A stretch of 64,000 nucleotides of DNA. It comes from Tenuifilum thalassicum (GTDB lineage Bacteria > Bacteroidota > Bacteroidia > Bacteroidales > Tenuifilaceae). The number at the start of each line of letters is the position of its first letter. Positions within the stretch are counted from its first letter, which is position 1. The stretch covers positions 620,001 through 684,000 of the forward strand of contig NZ_CP041345.1 in NCBI RefSeq assembly GCF_013265555.1. Direction: 5' to 3'. The position numbers and the translations under genes are program-made. This document shows, one piece after another, positions 1 through 6,430 of this stretch. The notes beneath the pieces were generated by a model that was given only the letters and a program-made list of their open reading frames with translations, did no database searches and had not been told where the DNA came from.

Positions 1-57
1 GTTTAAAATTAATGCGACTGAACCAATGATTGAAACAAATAATGAGATTTTTTTCAT
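1..57 (-). CDS. N-terminal fragment of a secreted or membrane protein (runs off left edge)
   Basis: An ATG at 57 to 55 on the minus strand opens a frame that stays open to the window edge. The 19 visible residues begin MKKISLFVSIIG and look like a Sec signal peptide: two lysines, then a hydrophobic core. An in-frame ATG at 87 would add ten residues, but the lysine-rich start at 57 suits a signal peptide better. The gene lies directly downstream of repeat copy A, which carries a promoter-like element pointing at it. The product cannot be identified from so little sequence. Confidence 0.5.
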   Translation of the reverse strand, partial: MKKISLFVSIIGSVALILN

Positions 58-87
58 AACAAACTCATCTATTAATAAAAATGACAT

Positions 88-275
88 ACACTCTTTCGCC
101 TCGGTTGTGCCTCCGGTTGTGCCGCCCACACCTTGTGGGCTAGAAACAAATGTAGTTAAATTTTTCTTTTCCTGTGTCTTAATGTTGTTATATGGTTAAA
201 CATAGATGTAAGACATAGTTAATCCCTCCCCATAACAAAAACTAAGAGGTAAAATGTGTTTTATAACAATATGTT
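88..275 (-). repeat. Leader/promoter repeat, copy A
   Basis: This stretch matches 1187-1372. Over the first 129 bases (88-216 against 1187-1315) I counted 105 identities without a gap, and the similarity continues with a small gap to about 275. It contains a short hairpin (GCCCACA, 3-base loop, TGTGGGC, at 124-140), a repeated GGTTGTGCC motif, and an upstream block of about 22 bases identical in both copies (around 194-215). Both copies sit immediately upstream of a minus-strand gene, so I read the repeat as a duplicated promoter plus 5' leader rather than an insertion sequence. No transposase or terminal inverted repeats were seen. Confidence 0.8.
147..154 (-). promoter_or_regulatory. Bacteroidota -7 element in repeat A
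   Basis: On the minus strand this reads TACATTTG, a full match to the Bacteroidota -7 consensus TAnnTTTG. It lies just upstream of the hairpin in the leader of the gene starting at 57. No convincing -33 TTTG was found, so the call rests on the -7 element and its conservation in copy B. Confidence 0.45.
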
Positions 276-680
276 TTAGTGGAAAACTTACTTTGTTTTA
301 GGAAATTTTCCCTGAATCTATTTATATTCTGCTCAAGTTAATAAGGATATGGATGGAAGTATTAATTGTGGAATTGTTGTGGTTGTTAACAAAAGCGAGT
401 AAAAGAAACCATAGAAACTTAGGGAAAAATCAGCTCAATAATAAAAAGGTAGAATTTGTCTGCTATTTTGCATATATTTAGCTAATTAAGATATTTTAAA
501 GGGCGCTGTTGTAAAATTAGCTGAAAGGCATAACTAACGTTTTACAGAATAACCATACTATTCCCCTTCCTTAAAATAGATTGAAATGTTTGGTATTGAG
601 TAAAATATGAAACAAGAAACAAGCAACTTGTAAGTTTACTTTATTTTTTACTAATCATTTACTAGCAGACATCGCGAAAT
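276..680. other. Intergenic region with no recognisable gene
   Basis: About 400 bases of AT-rich DNA between repeat A and the terminator of the small two-gene unit. I found no open frame with coding character, RNA gene or repeat in it on either strand. Confidence 0.5.
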
Positions 681-710
681 AAAAGAGGCTATCCTTTTTT
701 AGATAGCCCC
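681..710 (-). terminator. Intrinsic terminator of the small peptide/membrane-protein unit
   Basis: Read on the minus strand, GGCTATC and GATAGCC form a 7-bp stem around an A-rich loop, followed by TCTTTTATTT. It lies 13 bases past the stop of the 59-residue membrane protein gene and closes that unit. Confidence 0.7.
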
Positions 711-722
711 TACTGGAGTTAA

Positions 723-902
723 TTAAATCTTGCTTAAATAAGAGCTAATCAAAAGAAGCCCTATCGTTATAATAGCAATAAGTAGTGTTCGAGTTTTTAT
801 TTTAATTTCGTCATTTGGTTTTTTTATAATAATATATAACAAACCTACAATTGCTATTACAACTACCAAACTGACTCCGTATAACATGATTTTATCCCAC
901 AT
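723..902 (-). CDS. Small two-helix membrane protein, candidate immunity protein
   Basis: A 59-residue frame from ATG at 902 to TAA at 723. It has two hydrophobic segments (about residues 8-26 and 40-54) separated by a charged, lysine-rich loop, so it should be a small inner-membrane protein with a hairpin topology. It starts 12 bases after the stop of the small hydrophobic peptide gene and ends just before a terminator, so the two are probably co-transcribed. A tiny multi-helix membrane protein downstream of a hydrophobic peptide is the usual arrangement of a bacteriocin and its immunity protein, or of a toxin and its partner. That role is inference; I recognise no family. The clear helices and gene arrangement make it likely to be real. 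Confidence 0.55.
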   Translation of the reverse strand: MWDKIMLYGVSLVVVIAIVGLLYIIIKKPNDEIKIKTRTLLIAIITIGLLLISSYLSKI

Positions 903-914
903 ATTTTTTGTGTT

Positions 915-1136
915 TTAATCACCTGTTATCATGCATTCTGTGAAATCTGCCACAATAATGGCAGCGCCAATCCAACCAGCATAACGGCTTGCTATTTTAC
1001 CCGCAGCTTTGATAATTACAGCCTTTGAGGCTTGAATTGCTGCAGATGAACCTACAGCCGATATTAATTCAGAAAAAGCGGCAACGTCTAATACTTCCAT
1101 AGCACAGTTCCACGCACCTTTTGAACTTTTTAGCAA
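915..1136 (-). CDS. Small Ala/Gly/Ile-rich peptide, bacteriocin-like
   Basis: The frame is open from just after a TAA at 1179-1181 to TAA at 915. No ATG lies near its beginning: candidates are TTG at 1136 (73 residues) or ATG at 1100 (61 residues), so the start is uncertain and the 5' part could be degraded. The peptide is rich in Ala, Ile, Ser and Gly, with an amphipathic-looking centre and a hydrophobic stretch near the end (around GWIGAAIIVADF). It has two cysteines, one near each end (residues 11 and 68 of the long form), that could pair. Size, composition and the following two-helix protein suggest a secreted pore-forming peptide, but no GG leader or known bacteriocin motif is visible. 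It lies downstream of repeat copy B. Confidence 0.45.
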   Translation of the reverse strand: MLKSSKGAWNCAMEVLDVAAFSELISAVGSSAAIQASKAVIIKAAGKIASRYAGWIGAAIIVADFTECMITGD

Positions 1137-1186
1137 CCTTTTTTCTGAAGAGCTATTAAAAATGTTTGTTTCAAAGTGTTATAAGT

Positions 1187-1372
1187 TACACACTTTCGTC
1201 CCAGTTGTGCCTCCAGGTTTACAGCCCCCACCTGGTGGGCTAGGCCCGAATGTAGCAAAAATTTCCTTTTCATGTTGCTTAATGTTTTTATGTGGTTAAA
1301 CATAGATGTAAGACAAAACTACCCCCCCCTAACAAAAAGTCAAGCGGAAAAATATGTTTTATAACATAAACG
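1187..1372 (-). repeat. Leader/promoter repeat, copy B
   Basis: Second copy of the repeat at 88-275, about 81% identical over the gapless 129-bp core. The hairpin is kept but with changed bases (CCCACC/GGTGGG with a one-base loop, shifted by one position), so base-pairing ability survives sequence drift. The copy ends about 50 bases upstream of the small peptide gene and is in the same orientation relative to it as copy A is to the gene at 57. Confidence 0.8.
1247..1254 (-). promoter_or_regulatory. -7-like element in repeat B
   Basis: On the minus strand this reads TACATTCG, matching TAnnTTTG at all fixed positions but one, and it aligns exactly with the full match in copy A. It would drive the small peptide and membrane-protein genes. 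Confidence 0.35.
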
Positions 1373-1540
1373 CAAGTGAGTTTAACTCAAAAAGGCTTGT
1401 ATAATAAAATTGTGAGTTGAGTATTGCTCATAGGAAGAAATCCAATAAATGTAAAGACTTAAGAGTTGTGGTTTATTGAAGAAAGAATGATGTGAGCAGA
1501 TTAATGCGAACTTTTGCAGGAAGTCACTTTGCCTAAAAAC

Positions 1541-1567
1541 AAAAAACCCGGCTTTTGGCCGGGCTTT
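1541..1567 (-). terminator. Intrinsic terminator of tRNA-His
   Basis: On the minus strand GCCCGGC and GCCGGGT form a GC-rich stem with a CAAAA loop, followed by TTTTTT. It begins at the 3' end of the tRNA-His gene. Confidence 0.85.
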
Positions 1568-1568
1568 G

Positions 1569-1643
1569 GGTGGAAGATGGGACTTGAACCCACGACCCCC
1601 AGATCCACAATCTGGTGCTCTAACCAGCTGAGCTACATCCACC
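1569..1643 (-). tRNA. tRNA-His (GTG)
   Basis: A full cloverleaf can be folded on the minus strand: acceptor GTGGATG/CTTCCAC with one T-T mismatch, D arm GCTC, anticodon arm CCAGA/TCTGG around loop TTGTGGA (anticodon GTG), and a T arm with TTCAAGT. An additional 5' G opposite C73 is the histidine-specific G-1. CCA is not encoded. It has its own promoter and terminator. Confidence 0.95.
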
Positions 1644-1659
1644 ATTTCAATTGCGGATG

Positions 1660-1689
1660 CAAAGATAAAACTTTTTTTACAATTGCAAA
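1660..1689 (-). promoter_or_regulatory. Promoter of tRNA-His
   Basis: On the minus strand TTTG, 18 bases, then TATCTTTG: -33 and -7 elements of the Bacteroidota type. The -7 element lies 16 bases before the tRNA. It is divergent from the flippase promoter next to it. Confidence 0.7.
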
Positions 1690-1713
1690 AATCTTCCTCA
1701 AAGATATTTTCCC

Positions 1714-1744
1714 TTGCTGTATATCGCGTATTTTAATACCTTCG
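1714..1744 (+). promoter_or_regulatory. Promoter of the flippase gene
   Basis: TTG, 20 bases, then TACCTTCG, one base away from the TAnnTTTG consensus, ending 18 bases before the flippase ATG. The implied 5' leader is very short. Confidence 0.45.
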
Positions 1745-1762
1745 CAAATATATTCCCGCTAA

Positions 1763-3070
1763 ATGTTGCAATATTTTAAAAACTCTACAAGAGCCTTACA
1801 AGCCTTTCAGGTTATTCGTTTTATTGCCATGTTTGCCATTGGTGTGGGGATGGCACGTTTAGGGTTCAGTAAGGAGGAGATCGGTAGCTACGAGGCTATT
1901 CTTTTTATCAGCGGATTGCTCACTACATTTTGGATTACTGGATTAATACAGGCATTACTACCTCTTTATTCCTATCAGGTTGGGGATGATAAAACCGATA
2001 ACAGGTTGTTTAACGCGTTGGTTGTTGTTTTAGCATTAACCTTTGTTGCATGTTTGATGGCCATTGTTTTTAGAGGAGCGCTTACCGATTTTGCTAATCT
2101 TAATGGCAACCTGCCCTTTTACCTGATGGTTTTATATATTGCATTGAGCACTCCATCTACACTTACGGAGTATGTGTACTTGCTGAAAGGTAAAAATATG
2201 TTGATGCTTACCTATGGTTTTATTACCTATGGGCTTCAGGTGCTATTTGTTCTTTTGCCAGTTCTGCTTTCCTTAGGGGTTGAGTGCTCGGTTTTAGGCC
2301 TTATATTGATATCCGCACTTCGCTTTGTTTGGATGCTTGTGGTTGTATTCCGAAACTCAACCATCGATTTCAGCTGCATGTTTATTAAGGAGTATCTGCA
2401 CGATGGGATTCCTCTTTCTTTAAAATTCCTGGTTAGCACATCGGGTTTATATATCGACCAGCTAATAATTGGGCACTATTACGATTCATCTACGTTTGCC
2501 ATATACCGTTTTGGTGCCCGTGAAATTCCCCTTTATACCATTTTAACCGTTTCGTTAAGCAATTCGATGCTTGCCAATTTTGGAAGAGGCGATCATCTTC
2601 CCAAAATACTCAATACGATAAAGGTCGAGAGCAGGCGCTTGTCTCACATCTTGTTTCCAATTTCAATACTGGCGGTTTTGTCGAGCAAGTTACTGTTTGG
2701 CTTTATTTTTGGCGATGCATTTAAGGATAGTGCTGGTGTATTTATGATTTACAGCTTGATTGTGGTGAGCCGAGTGTTAATGCCCCAAACAATTGCCCAG
2801 GGGCTTCGCAAGAACGGAGCAGTACTCACTATCTCTATAATTGAAATGTTGCTAAATATTGGCCTTAGCCTATTACTTATAAACAGGTATGGTATTTATG
2901 GTGTGGCTTTGGCAACAGTAGTGGTTTATCTGATAGAAAAAATTCTTTTGATAATTTACAACAGGGTTAGGCTAAAAATACCTGCCTCAGCCTATGTCCC
3001 GTTTGATGTAATTGTTCCCTATTCCTTTATTCTGATAGCGGCATTCCTTTTGTCCTGGCTTTTGTTCTGA
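1763..3070 (+). CDS. Oligosaccharide flippase / polysaccharide export family membrane protein
   Basis: A 435-residue protein that is hydrophobic along its whole length, with about a dozen predicted membrane segments and no signal peptide. The N-terminal region (FSKEEIGSYEAILFI near residues 34-48), the segment around residues 215-235 and the C-terminal half resemble MOP-superfamily lipid-linked oligosaccharide flippases (Wzx/RfbX type), which move undecaprenyl-linked sugars across the inner membrane. There is no glycosyltransferase cluster next to it, so the substrate cannot be guessed. It is flanked by the divergent tRNA-His and by the AlkD-like gene, which appears to have its own promoter. 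The family call is fairly safe; the exact role is not. Confidence 0.75.
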   Translation: MLQYFKNSTRALQAFQVIRFIAMFAIGVGMARLGFSKEEIGSYEAILFISGLLTTFWITGLIQALLPLYSYQVGDDKTDNRLFNALVVVLALTFVACLMAIVFRGALTDFANLNGNLPFYLMVLYIALSTPSTLTEYVYLLKGKNMLMLTYGFITYGLQVLFVLLPVLLSLGVECSVLGLILISALRFVWMLVVVFRNSTIDFSCMFIKEYLHDGIPLSLKFLVSTSGLYIDQLIIGHYYDSSTFAIYRFGAREIPLYTILTVSLSNSMLANFGRGDHLPKILNTIKVESRRLSHILFPISILAVLSSKLLFGFIFGDAFKDSAGVFMIYSLIVVSRVLMPQTIAQGLRKNGAVLTISIIEMLLNIGLSLLLINRYGIYGVALATVVVYLIEKILLIIYNRVRLKIPASAYVPFDVIVPYSFILIAAFLLSWLLF

Positions 3071-3114
3071 AACTTCATTGGTAACGGACTAATAGCCTTA
3101 ATCGCTTTGTAAAG

Positions 3115-3145
3115 TTGGATTCTGAACATTTTCGATATAAATTTG
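3115..3145 (+). promoter_or_regulatory. Promoter of the AlkD-like gene
   Basis: TTG, 20 bases, then TAAATTTG, a full -7 match. The -7 element ends only 18 bases before the ATG at 3164, implying a leader of roughly ten bases. It also argues that the real start is 3164 and not a TTG within the -7 element itself. Confidence 0.6.
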
Positions 3146-3163
3146 CATAAAATCTATGGGGCT

Positions 3164-3823
3164 ATGACTACTCTTGAGAAAGTGCTGGAAATTAAGTCGC
3201 TCATCCTGCATAGGGCTAATGGTGAGGTGGCCGACAACATGCGTCTTGCAGGGATTGTTTATAAGGTGAATTACGGGGTTCCCATACCCGAGCTAAAAGA
3301 GCTGGCGAAAACCTACCAAGGTGACCATGAATTGGCCATGGAGCTTTTCCGTGAAGATATTCGTGAGTGTAAGATTCTTGCCAGTCTAATTGCAGACCCG
3401 GCAAAGCTAACAGGGGAGCTGATGGATGAGTGGGCCGCCGAGTTTACCAACCCCGAAATTGTTGAGCAGGTGTGTGGCAACCTTTTCTGGAAATCGGAGT
3501 ATGTCCTTGCTCGCAGCATTGAGTGGTGTCTTAGTGATAATGATTTAATGCGTAAGGCAGGTCTCCTAATAATTGCACGAAAAGCATCCGACCCTAGGAT
3601 TAAGGAAAGCTTGCTTGAACCTTATATTGGCATAATAGAAAATATGGCAGAAGAGCTTAACGATTTAACACAAACTGCAGCCCAGTTTGCTCTACGTGAA
3701 ATCTCAAAACGAAGTGCAGATTTGGCCAAAAAAGTGGCCGAAGCTGCCACCCGAATGACCGAAGCCGAAAATGAGCTTTCGGCTTGGGTAGCCAATGAGC
3801 TACTTTTTGAACTGACAGATTAG
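3164..3823 (+). CDS. DNA alkylation repair (AlkD-like HEAT-repeat) protein
   Basis: 219 residues, almost entirely alpha-helical, resembling the AlkD/AlkC superfamily of HEAT-repeat DNA glycosylases. Helical repeats run through the whole chain; one recognisable stretch is VPIPELKELAKTY in the N-terminal third. In AlkD proper an NWD..D segment supplies the base-excision residues; here the corresponding place reads NPEIVEQVCGNLF, so the catalytic Trp/Asp pair is not seen. It may therefore bind rather than excise damaged DNA, or have another role. The start at 3164 is preferred because a full -7 promoter element lies just upstream. Confidence 0.65.
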   Translation: MTTLEKVLEIKSLILHRANGEVADNMRLAGIVYKVNYGVPIPELKELAKTYQGDHELAMELFREDIRECKILASLIADPAKLTGELMDEWAAEFTNPEIVEQVCGNLFWKSEYVLARSIEWCLSDNDLMRKAGLLIIARKASDPRIKESLLEPYIGIIENMAEELNDLTQTAAQFALREISKRSADLAKKVAEAATRMTEAENELSAWVANELLFELTD

Positions 3824-3884
3824 CCTTTTTTTTCTTCGGCATGCCATTTGTGTGATTTTTCCCGAATTTTAAAAATGTATTGAT

Positions 3885-4640
3885 ATGAACCTAACAAAAT
3901 CATCGAACCCGGCGCTTTCCAGCAAGGTATTTAGTAGGGTTGGATATGCTTCTGGCTCTAATGTTATGACCCTTCAGGGTACGCTCAATAAGGCGATATT
4001 AATGTTGGCTATAGTAATTCTTGGCGCCTCGTACACCTGGGGTATTTTTTTTGAAAGCGTAAATCCCGCATCGGTTGTTCCTTGGATGATGGTTGGCGGT
4101 ATAGGTGGTTTTATAACCTCGTTGGTGGTGATTTTTGCACCCAAAACCTCACCCTACACTGCTCCTGTTTACGCTTTACTTGAGGGGGTTTTCCTCGGCG
4201 GCATTTCTGCCTTTTTTGCTTCAACTTATGGAGCAGGGATAATTATGCAAGCGGTTGGGCTAACTTTTGCAATCTTTTTCCTAATGCTCTTGGCGTATCG
4301 TAGTGGCACAATAAGAGCTACTGGCAAGTTTAAGGTGATGCTTTTCGCCGCAACTGGTGCCATTGCATTAACCTACTTTGTCTCATTTATCCTGGGATTC
4401 TTTGGAGTAAACTTGGGTTTTATCCATGGTAGTGGAACGTTCGGTATAATTTTTAGTTTAATTGTTGTAGGCGTAGCTGCACTTAATATAATTATCGATC
4501 TTGATTTTATATACCGTTCTTCAGCTGCAGGTGCGCCCAAATACATGGAATGGTATGGTGCTTTCGGATTAATGGTTACCTTAATCTGGCTTTATATTGA
4601 AATTCTCCGTTTGTTAGCCAAGCTAAGCAGTAGGGATTAA
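3885..4640 (+). CDS. Bax inhibitor-1 / YccA-type membrane protein
   Basis: 251 residues with seven hydrophobic segments after a polar N-terminus of about 30 residues. The order of segments and the late motif IIIDLDFI (two aspartates in a membrane segment) match the BI-1 family, in which a buried di-aspartate controls a calcium leak. The longer N-terminus resembles the YccA-like bacterial subfamily. It begins about 60 bases after the AlkD-like gene; no promoter of its own was obvious, and a separate promoter for rpmE2 follows. The physiological role in bacteria is not settled. Confidence 0.85.
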   Translation: MNLTKSSNPALSSKVFSRVGYASGSNVMTLQGTLNKAILMLAIVILGASYTWGIFFESVNPASVVPWMMVGGIGGFITSLVVIFAPKTSPYTAPVYALLEGVFLGGISAFFASTYGAGIIMQAVGLTFAIFFLMLLAYRSGTIRATGKFKVMLFAATGAIALTYFVSFILGFFGVNLGFIHGSGTFGIIFSLIVVGVAALNIIIDLDFIYRSSAAGAPKYMEWYGAFGLMVTLIWLYIEILRLLAKLSSRD

Positions 4641-4674
4641 ATTGCAGGAGGTGAATCTTTTTTTAATGCAAGAG

Positions 4675-4705
4675 TTTGATATTTAAATATAAGTTGATAA
4701 CTTTG
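4675..4705 (+). promoter_or_regulatory. Promoter of rpmE2
   Basis: TTTG, 19 bases, then TAACTTTG: full matches to both Bacteroidota elements at the standard spacing, 44 bases upstream of the L31 start codon. Confidence 0.8.
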
Positions 4706-4749
4706 CAGCCCATTAAACTGAAGTTAGAGGTAAACAAATTAATAATACA

Positions 4750-5010
4750 ATGAAAAAGGGAATACATCCGGAGAATTACCGTCTGGTGGCTTTCAAGGAC
4801 ATGTCAAATGAGCATGTATTTATCACCAAGTCGGCTGTGAATACCAAGGATACCATTACAATTGATGGTGTTGAATATCCTTTGGTTAAGGTGGAAATTT
4901 CGAACACTTCACACCCTTTCTACACCGGTAAAGTTAAGCTGGTTGACACTGCAGGTCGTGTGGATAAGTTCATGAACCGTTACAAAAAACACATGGAGAA
5001 AAAGAAGTAA
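4750..5010 (+). CDS. rpmE2: 50S ribosomal protein L31, type B
   Basis: 86 residues, starting MKKGIHPENYR, with the family landmarks of bL31: HPFYTGK near residue 56 and a basic C-terminal tail with RYKKH. It contains no cysteine, so it is the zinc-independent type B form. It is transcribed alone, from a canonical promoter to its own terminator. Length and sequence are normal for the family. Confidence 0.97.
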   Translation: MKKGIHPENYRLVAFKDMSNEHVFITKSAVNTKDTITIDGVEYPLVKVEISNTSHPFYTGKVKLVDTAGRVDKFMNRYKKHMEKKK

Positions 5011-5029
5011 TTCTACTCCTACATAGCAC

Positions 5030-5063
5030 AAAAAAGGCTCTTCGTTGAAAGAGCTTTTTTTGT
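5030..5063 (+). terminator. Intrinsic terminator after rpmE2
   Basis: GCTCTT and AAGAGC form the core of a stem flanked by A and T runs, followed by TTTTTTT. The downstream T run overlaps the region that would hold the -33 element of the next gene. Confidence 0.8.
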
Positions 5064-5085
5064 TTTATTACCTTTATCTTTTTGA

Positions 5086-5093
5086 TAACTTTG
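5086..5093 (+). promoter_or_regulatory. -7 element of the GlmU-like gene
   Basis: TAACTTTG, identical to the -7 element of rpmE2, 20 bases before the ATG at 5114. A TTTG lies 23 bases upstream inside the preceding terminator, a little farther than usual. Confidence 0.55.
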
Positions 5094-5113
5094 TTAGACT
5101 AAAATCAATTAGC

Positions 5114-6304
5114 ATGACAAATACCATTGTTCTTTTCGATGATCAGAGGTATATCGACTTATTACCTCTTACCTTTACCAGGCCAGTTGCTCAGATACGT
5201 GTTGGGATTCTTACTATTGCTGAGAAATGGGAAAAGTTAATGGGCGTTTCTTGTAGTTATATCACACAAGAGTATTTGCAACCTAAGTATCCTAACGCCC
5301 CTAAAGGCGAGCCTGTAACCCTTATAAATGGTGGTGTTTGTCCTGATAAAGAATTGATTAAAAGTATTGACAACTTGCAGCCAAATCAGCCCCTGGTTAA
5401 GGGCGATACATTAATAGCCGTTGTGCTTCCAAGTTCTATTGACAACATTCCAGATATTAAATCGTTTGGAACTGCTGTTGAATACCCTGGTGAAATTTTA
5501 GAAATTAAATATCCATGGGATATTTTCAGAAATAATGGCGAGGCAATTAAACGCGATTTTGAACTTTTAACTAATGGCCGCAAATCGGCACCGCTTTCCA
5601 GCACCAATAGAATTATTTATCCCAGTAACGTTTTTGTTGAGGAAGGAGCAAAGGTGGAATGTGCCATTCTGAATGCCGAAACGGGTCCCATCTATATTGG
5701 TAGCGATGCAGAGGTAATGGAAGGTGCTATTGTTCGAGGACCATTCGCACTATGTGAGCATTCAACCCTTAAGATGGGTGCAAAGATATATGGGCCAACT
5801 ACTATTGGACTTCATTGTAAGGTGGGCGGCGAGGTTAACAATAGTGTATTCTTTGCCTACTCAAATAAAGCCCACGATGGTTTTATCGGAAATTCAGTCA
5901 TAGGTGAGTGGTGTAACCTGGGTGCAGATACAAATAACTCTAATCTAAAGAATAACTATGCTCCCGTTAAGCTTTGGAGTTACCGAAAAAAAGGTTTTGT
6001 GAATACAGGACTTCAGTTTTGTGGTCTTATAATGGGCGATCATTCTAAGTGTGGAATAAATACCATGTTCAACACCGGAACAGTTGTAGGTGTTAGCTCA
6101 AATATATTTGGAGATGGTTTCCCACGAAATTTTATTCCAAGCTTTTCGTGGGGTGGCGCTGCGGGATTCTCGGTTTATAAAATAGAAAAAGCGTTTGAGA
6201 CTGCCCAAATCATGATGTCTCGTCGTGAGCTTTCATTAACTGACATCGATAAAGATATTCTTAGTAAGGTTTTTGAATTAACTGCAGAGTTTAGAACTTT
6301 TTAG
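5114..6304 (+). CDS. GlmU-like sugar nucleotidyltransferase family protein
   Basis: 396 residues. The N-terminus (IVLFDDQRYIDLLPLTFTRP) and a C-terminal left-handed beta-helix with hexapeptide-like repeats (IYIGSDAEVMEGAIVRGPF, AKIYGPTTIGLHCKV) match the Bacteroidota 'putative sugar nucleotidyltransferase' family that resembles GlmU. Typical GlmU proteins couple uridyltransferase and acetyltransferase steps of UDP-GlcNAc synthesis. Here the N-terminal part lacks the usual GxGTRM pyrophosphorylase signature, so the activity may differ. The start at 5114 is chosen over upstream codons because those lie within the promoter and terminator. It is a single-gene unit. Confidence 0.75.
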   Translation: MTNTIVLFDDQRYIDLLPLTFTRPVAQIRVGILTIAEKWEKLMGVSCSYITQEYLQPKYPNAPKGEPVTLINGGVCPDKELIKSIDNLQPNQPLVKGDTLIAVVLPSSIDNIPDIKSFGTAVEYPGEILEIKYPWDIFRNNGEAIKRDFELLTNGRKSAPLSSTNRIIYPSNVFVEEGAKVECAILNAETGPIYIGSDAEVMEGAIVRGPFALCEHSTLKMGAKIYGPTTIGLHCKVGGEVNNSVFFAYSNKAHDGFIGNSVIGEWCNLGADTNNSNLKNNYAPVKLWSYRKKGFVNTGLQFCGLIMGDHSKCGINTMFNTGTVVGVSSNIFGDGFPRNFIPSFSWGGAAGFSVYKIEKAFETAQIMMSRRELSLTDIDKDILSKVFELTAEFRTF

Positions 6305-6333
6305 TTGCTTTAACCCAAAATCATAATTAAAAA

Positions 6334-6350
6334 GCCAAAAAATTTTTGGC
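6334..6350. repeat. 17-base palindrome upstream of lon
   Basis: GCCAAAAA, one base, TTTTTGGC: an 8-bp perfect inverted repeat 80 bases before the lon start. It lacks a following T run, so it is a poor terminator for the preceding gene and could instead be an operator site. The function is unknown. Confidence 0.35.
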
Positions 6351-6430
6351 ATAAGGATTGACAATATATATATCCGGGTGAAACTGGCCCCTTATGTGTC
6401 ATATTGTCATTTAAAAAGAGAGGCATTAAT

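Noticed and set aside
88-1372. Repeat pair as terminal repeats of an insertion sequence or transposon
   Set aside because: The copies are direct, diverged, lack target-site duplications and enclose no transposase; both face genes in the same way, which suits duplicated leaders.
1382-1762. Open frames on both strands over tRNA-His
   Set aside because: They overlap the tRNA, its terminator and its promoter, and exist only because these elements lack stop codons.
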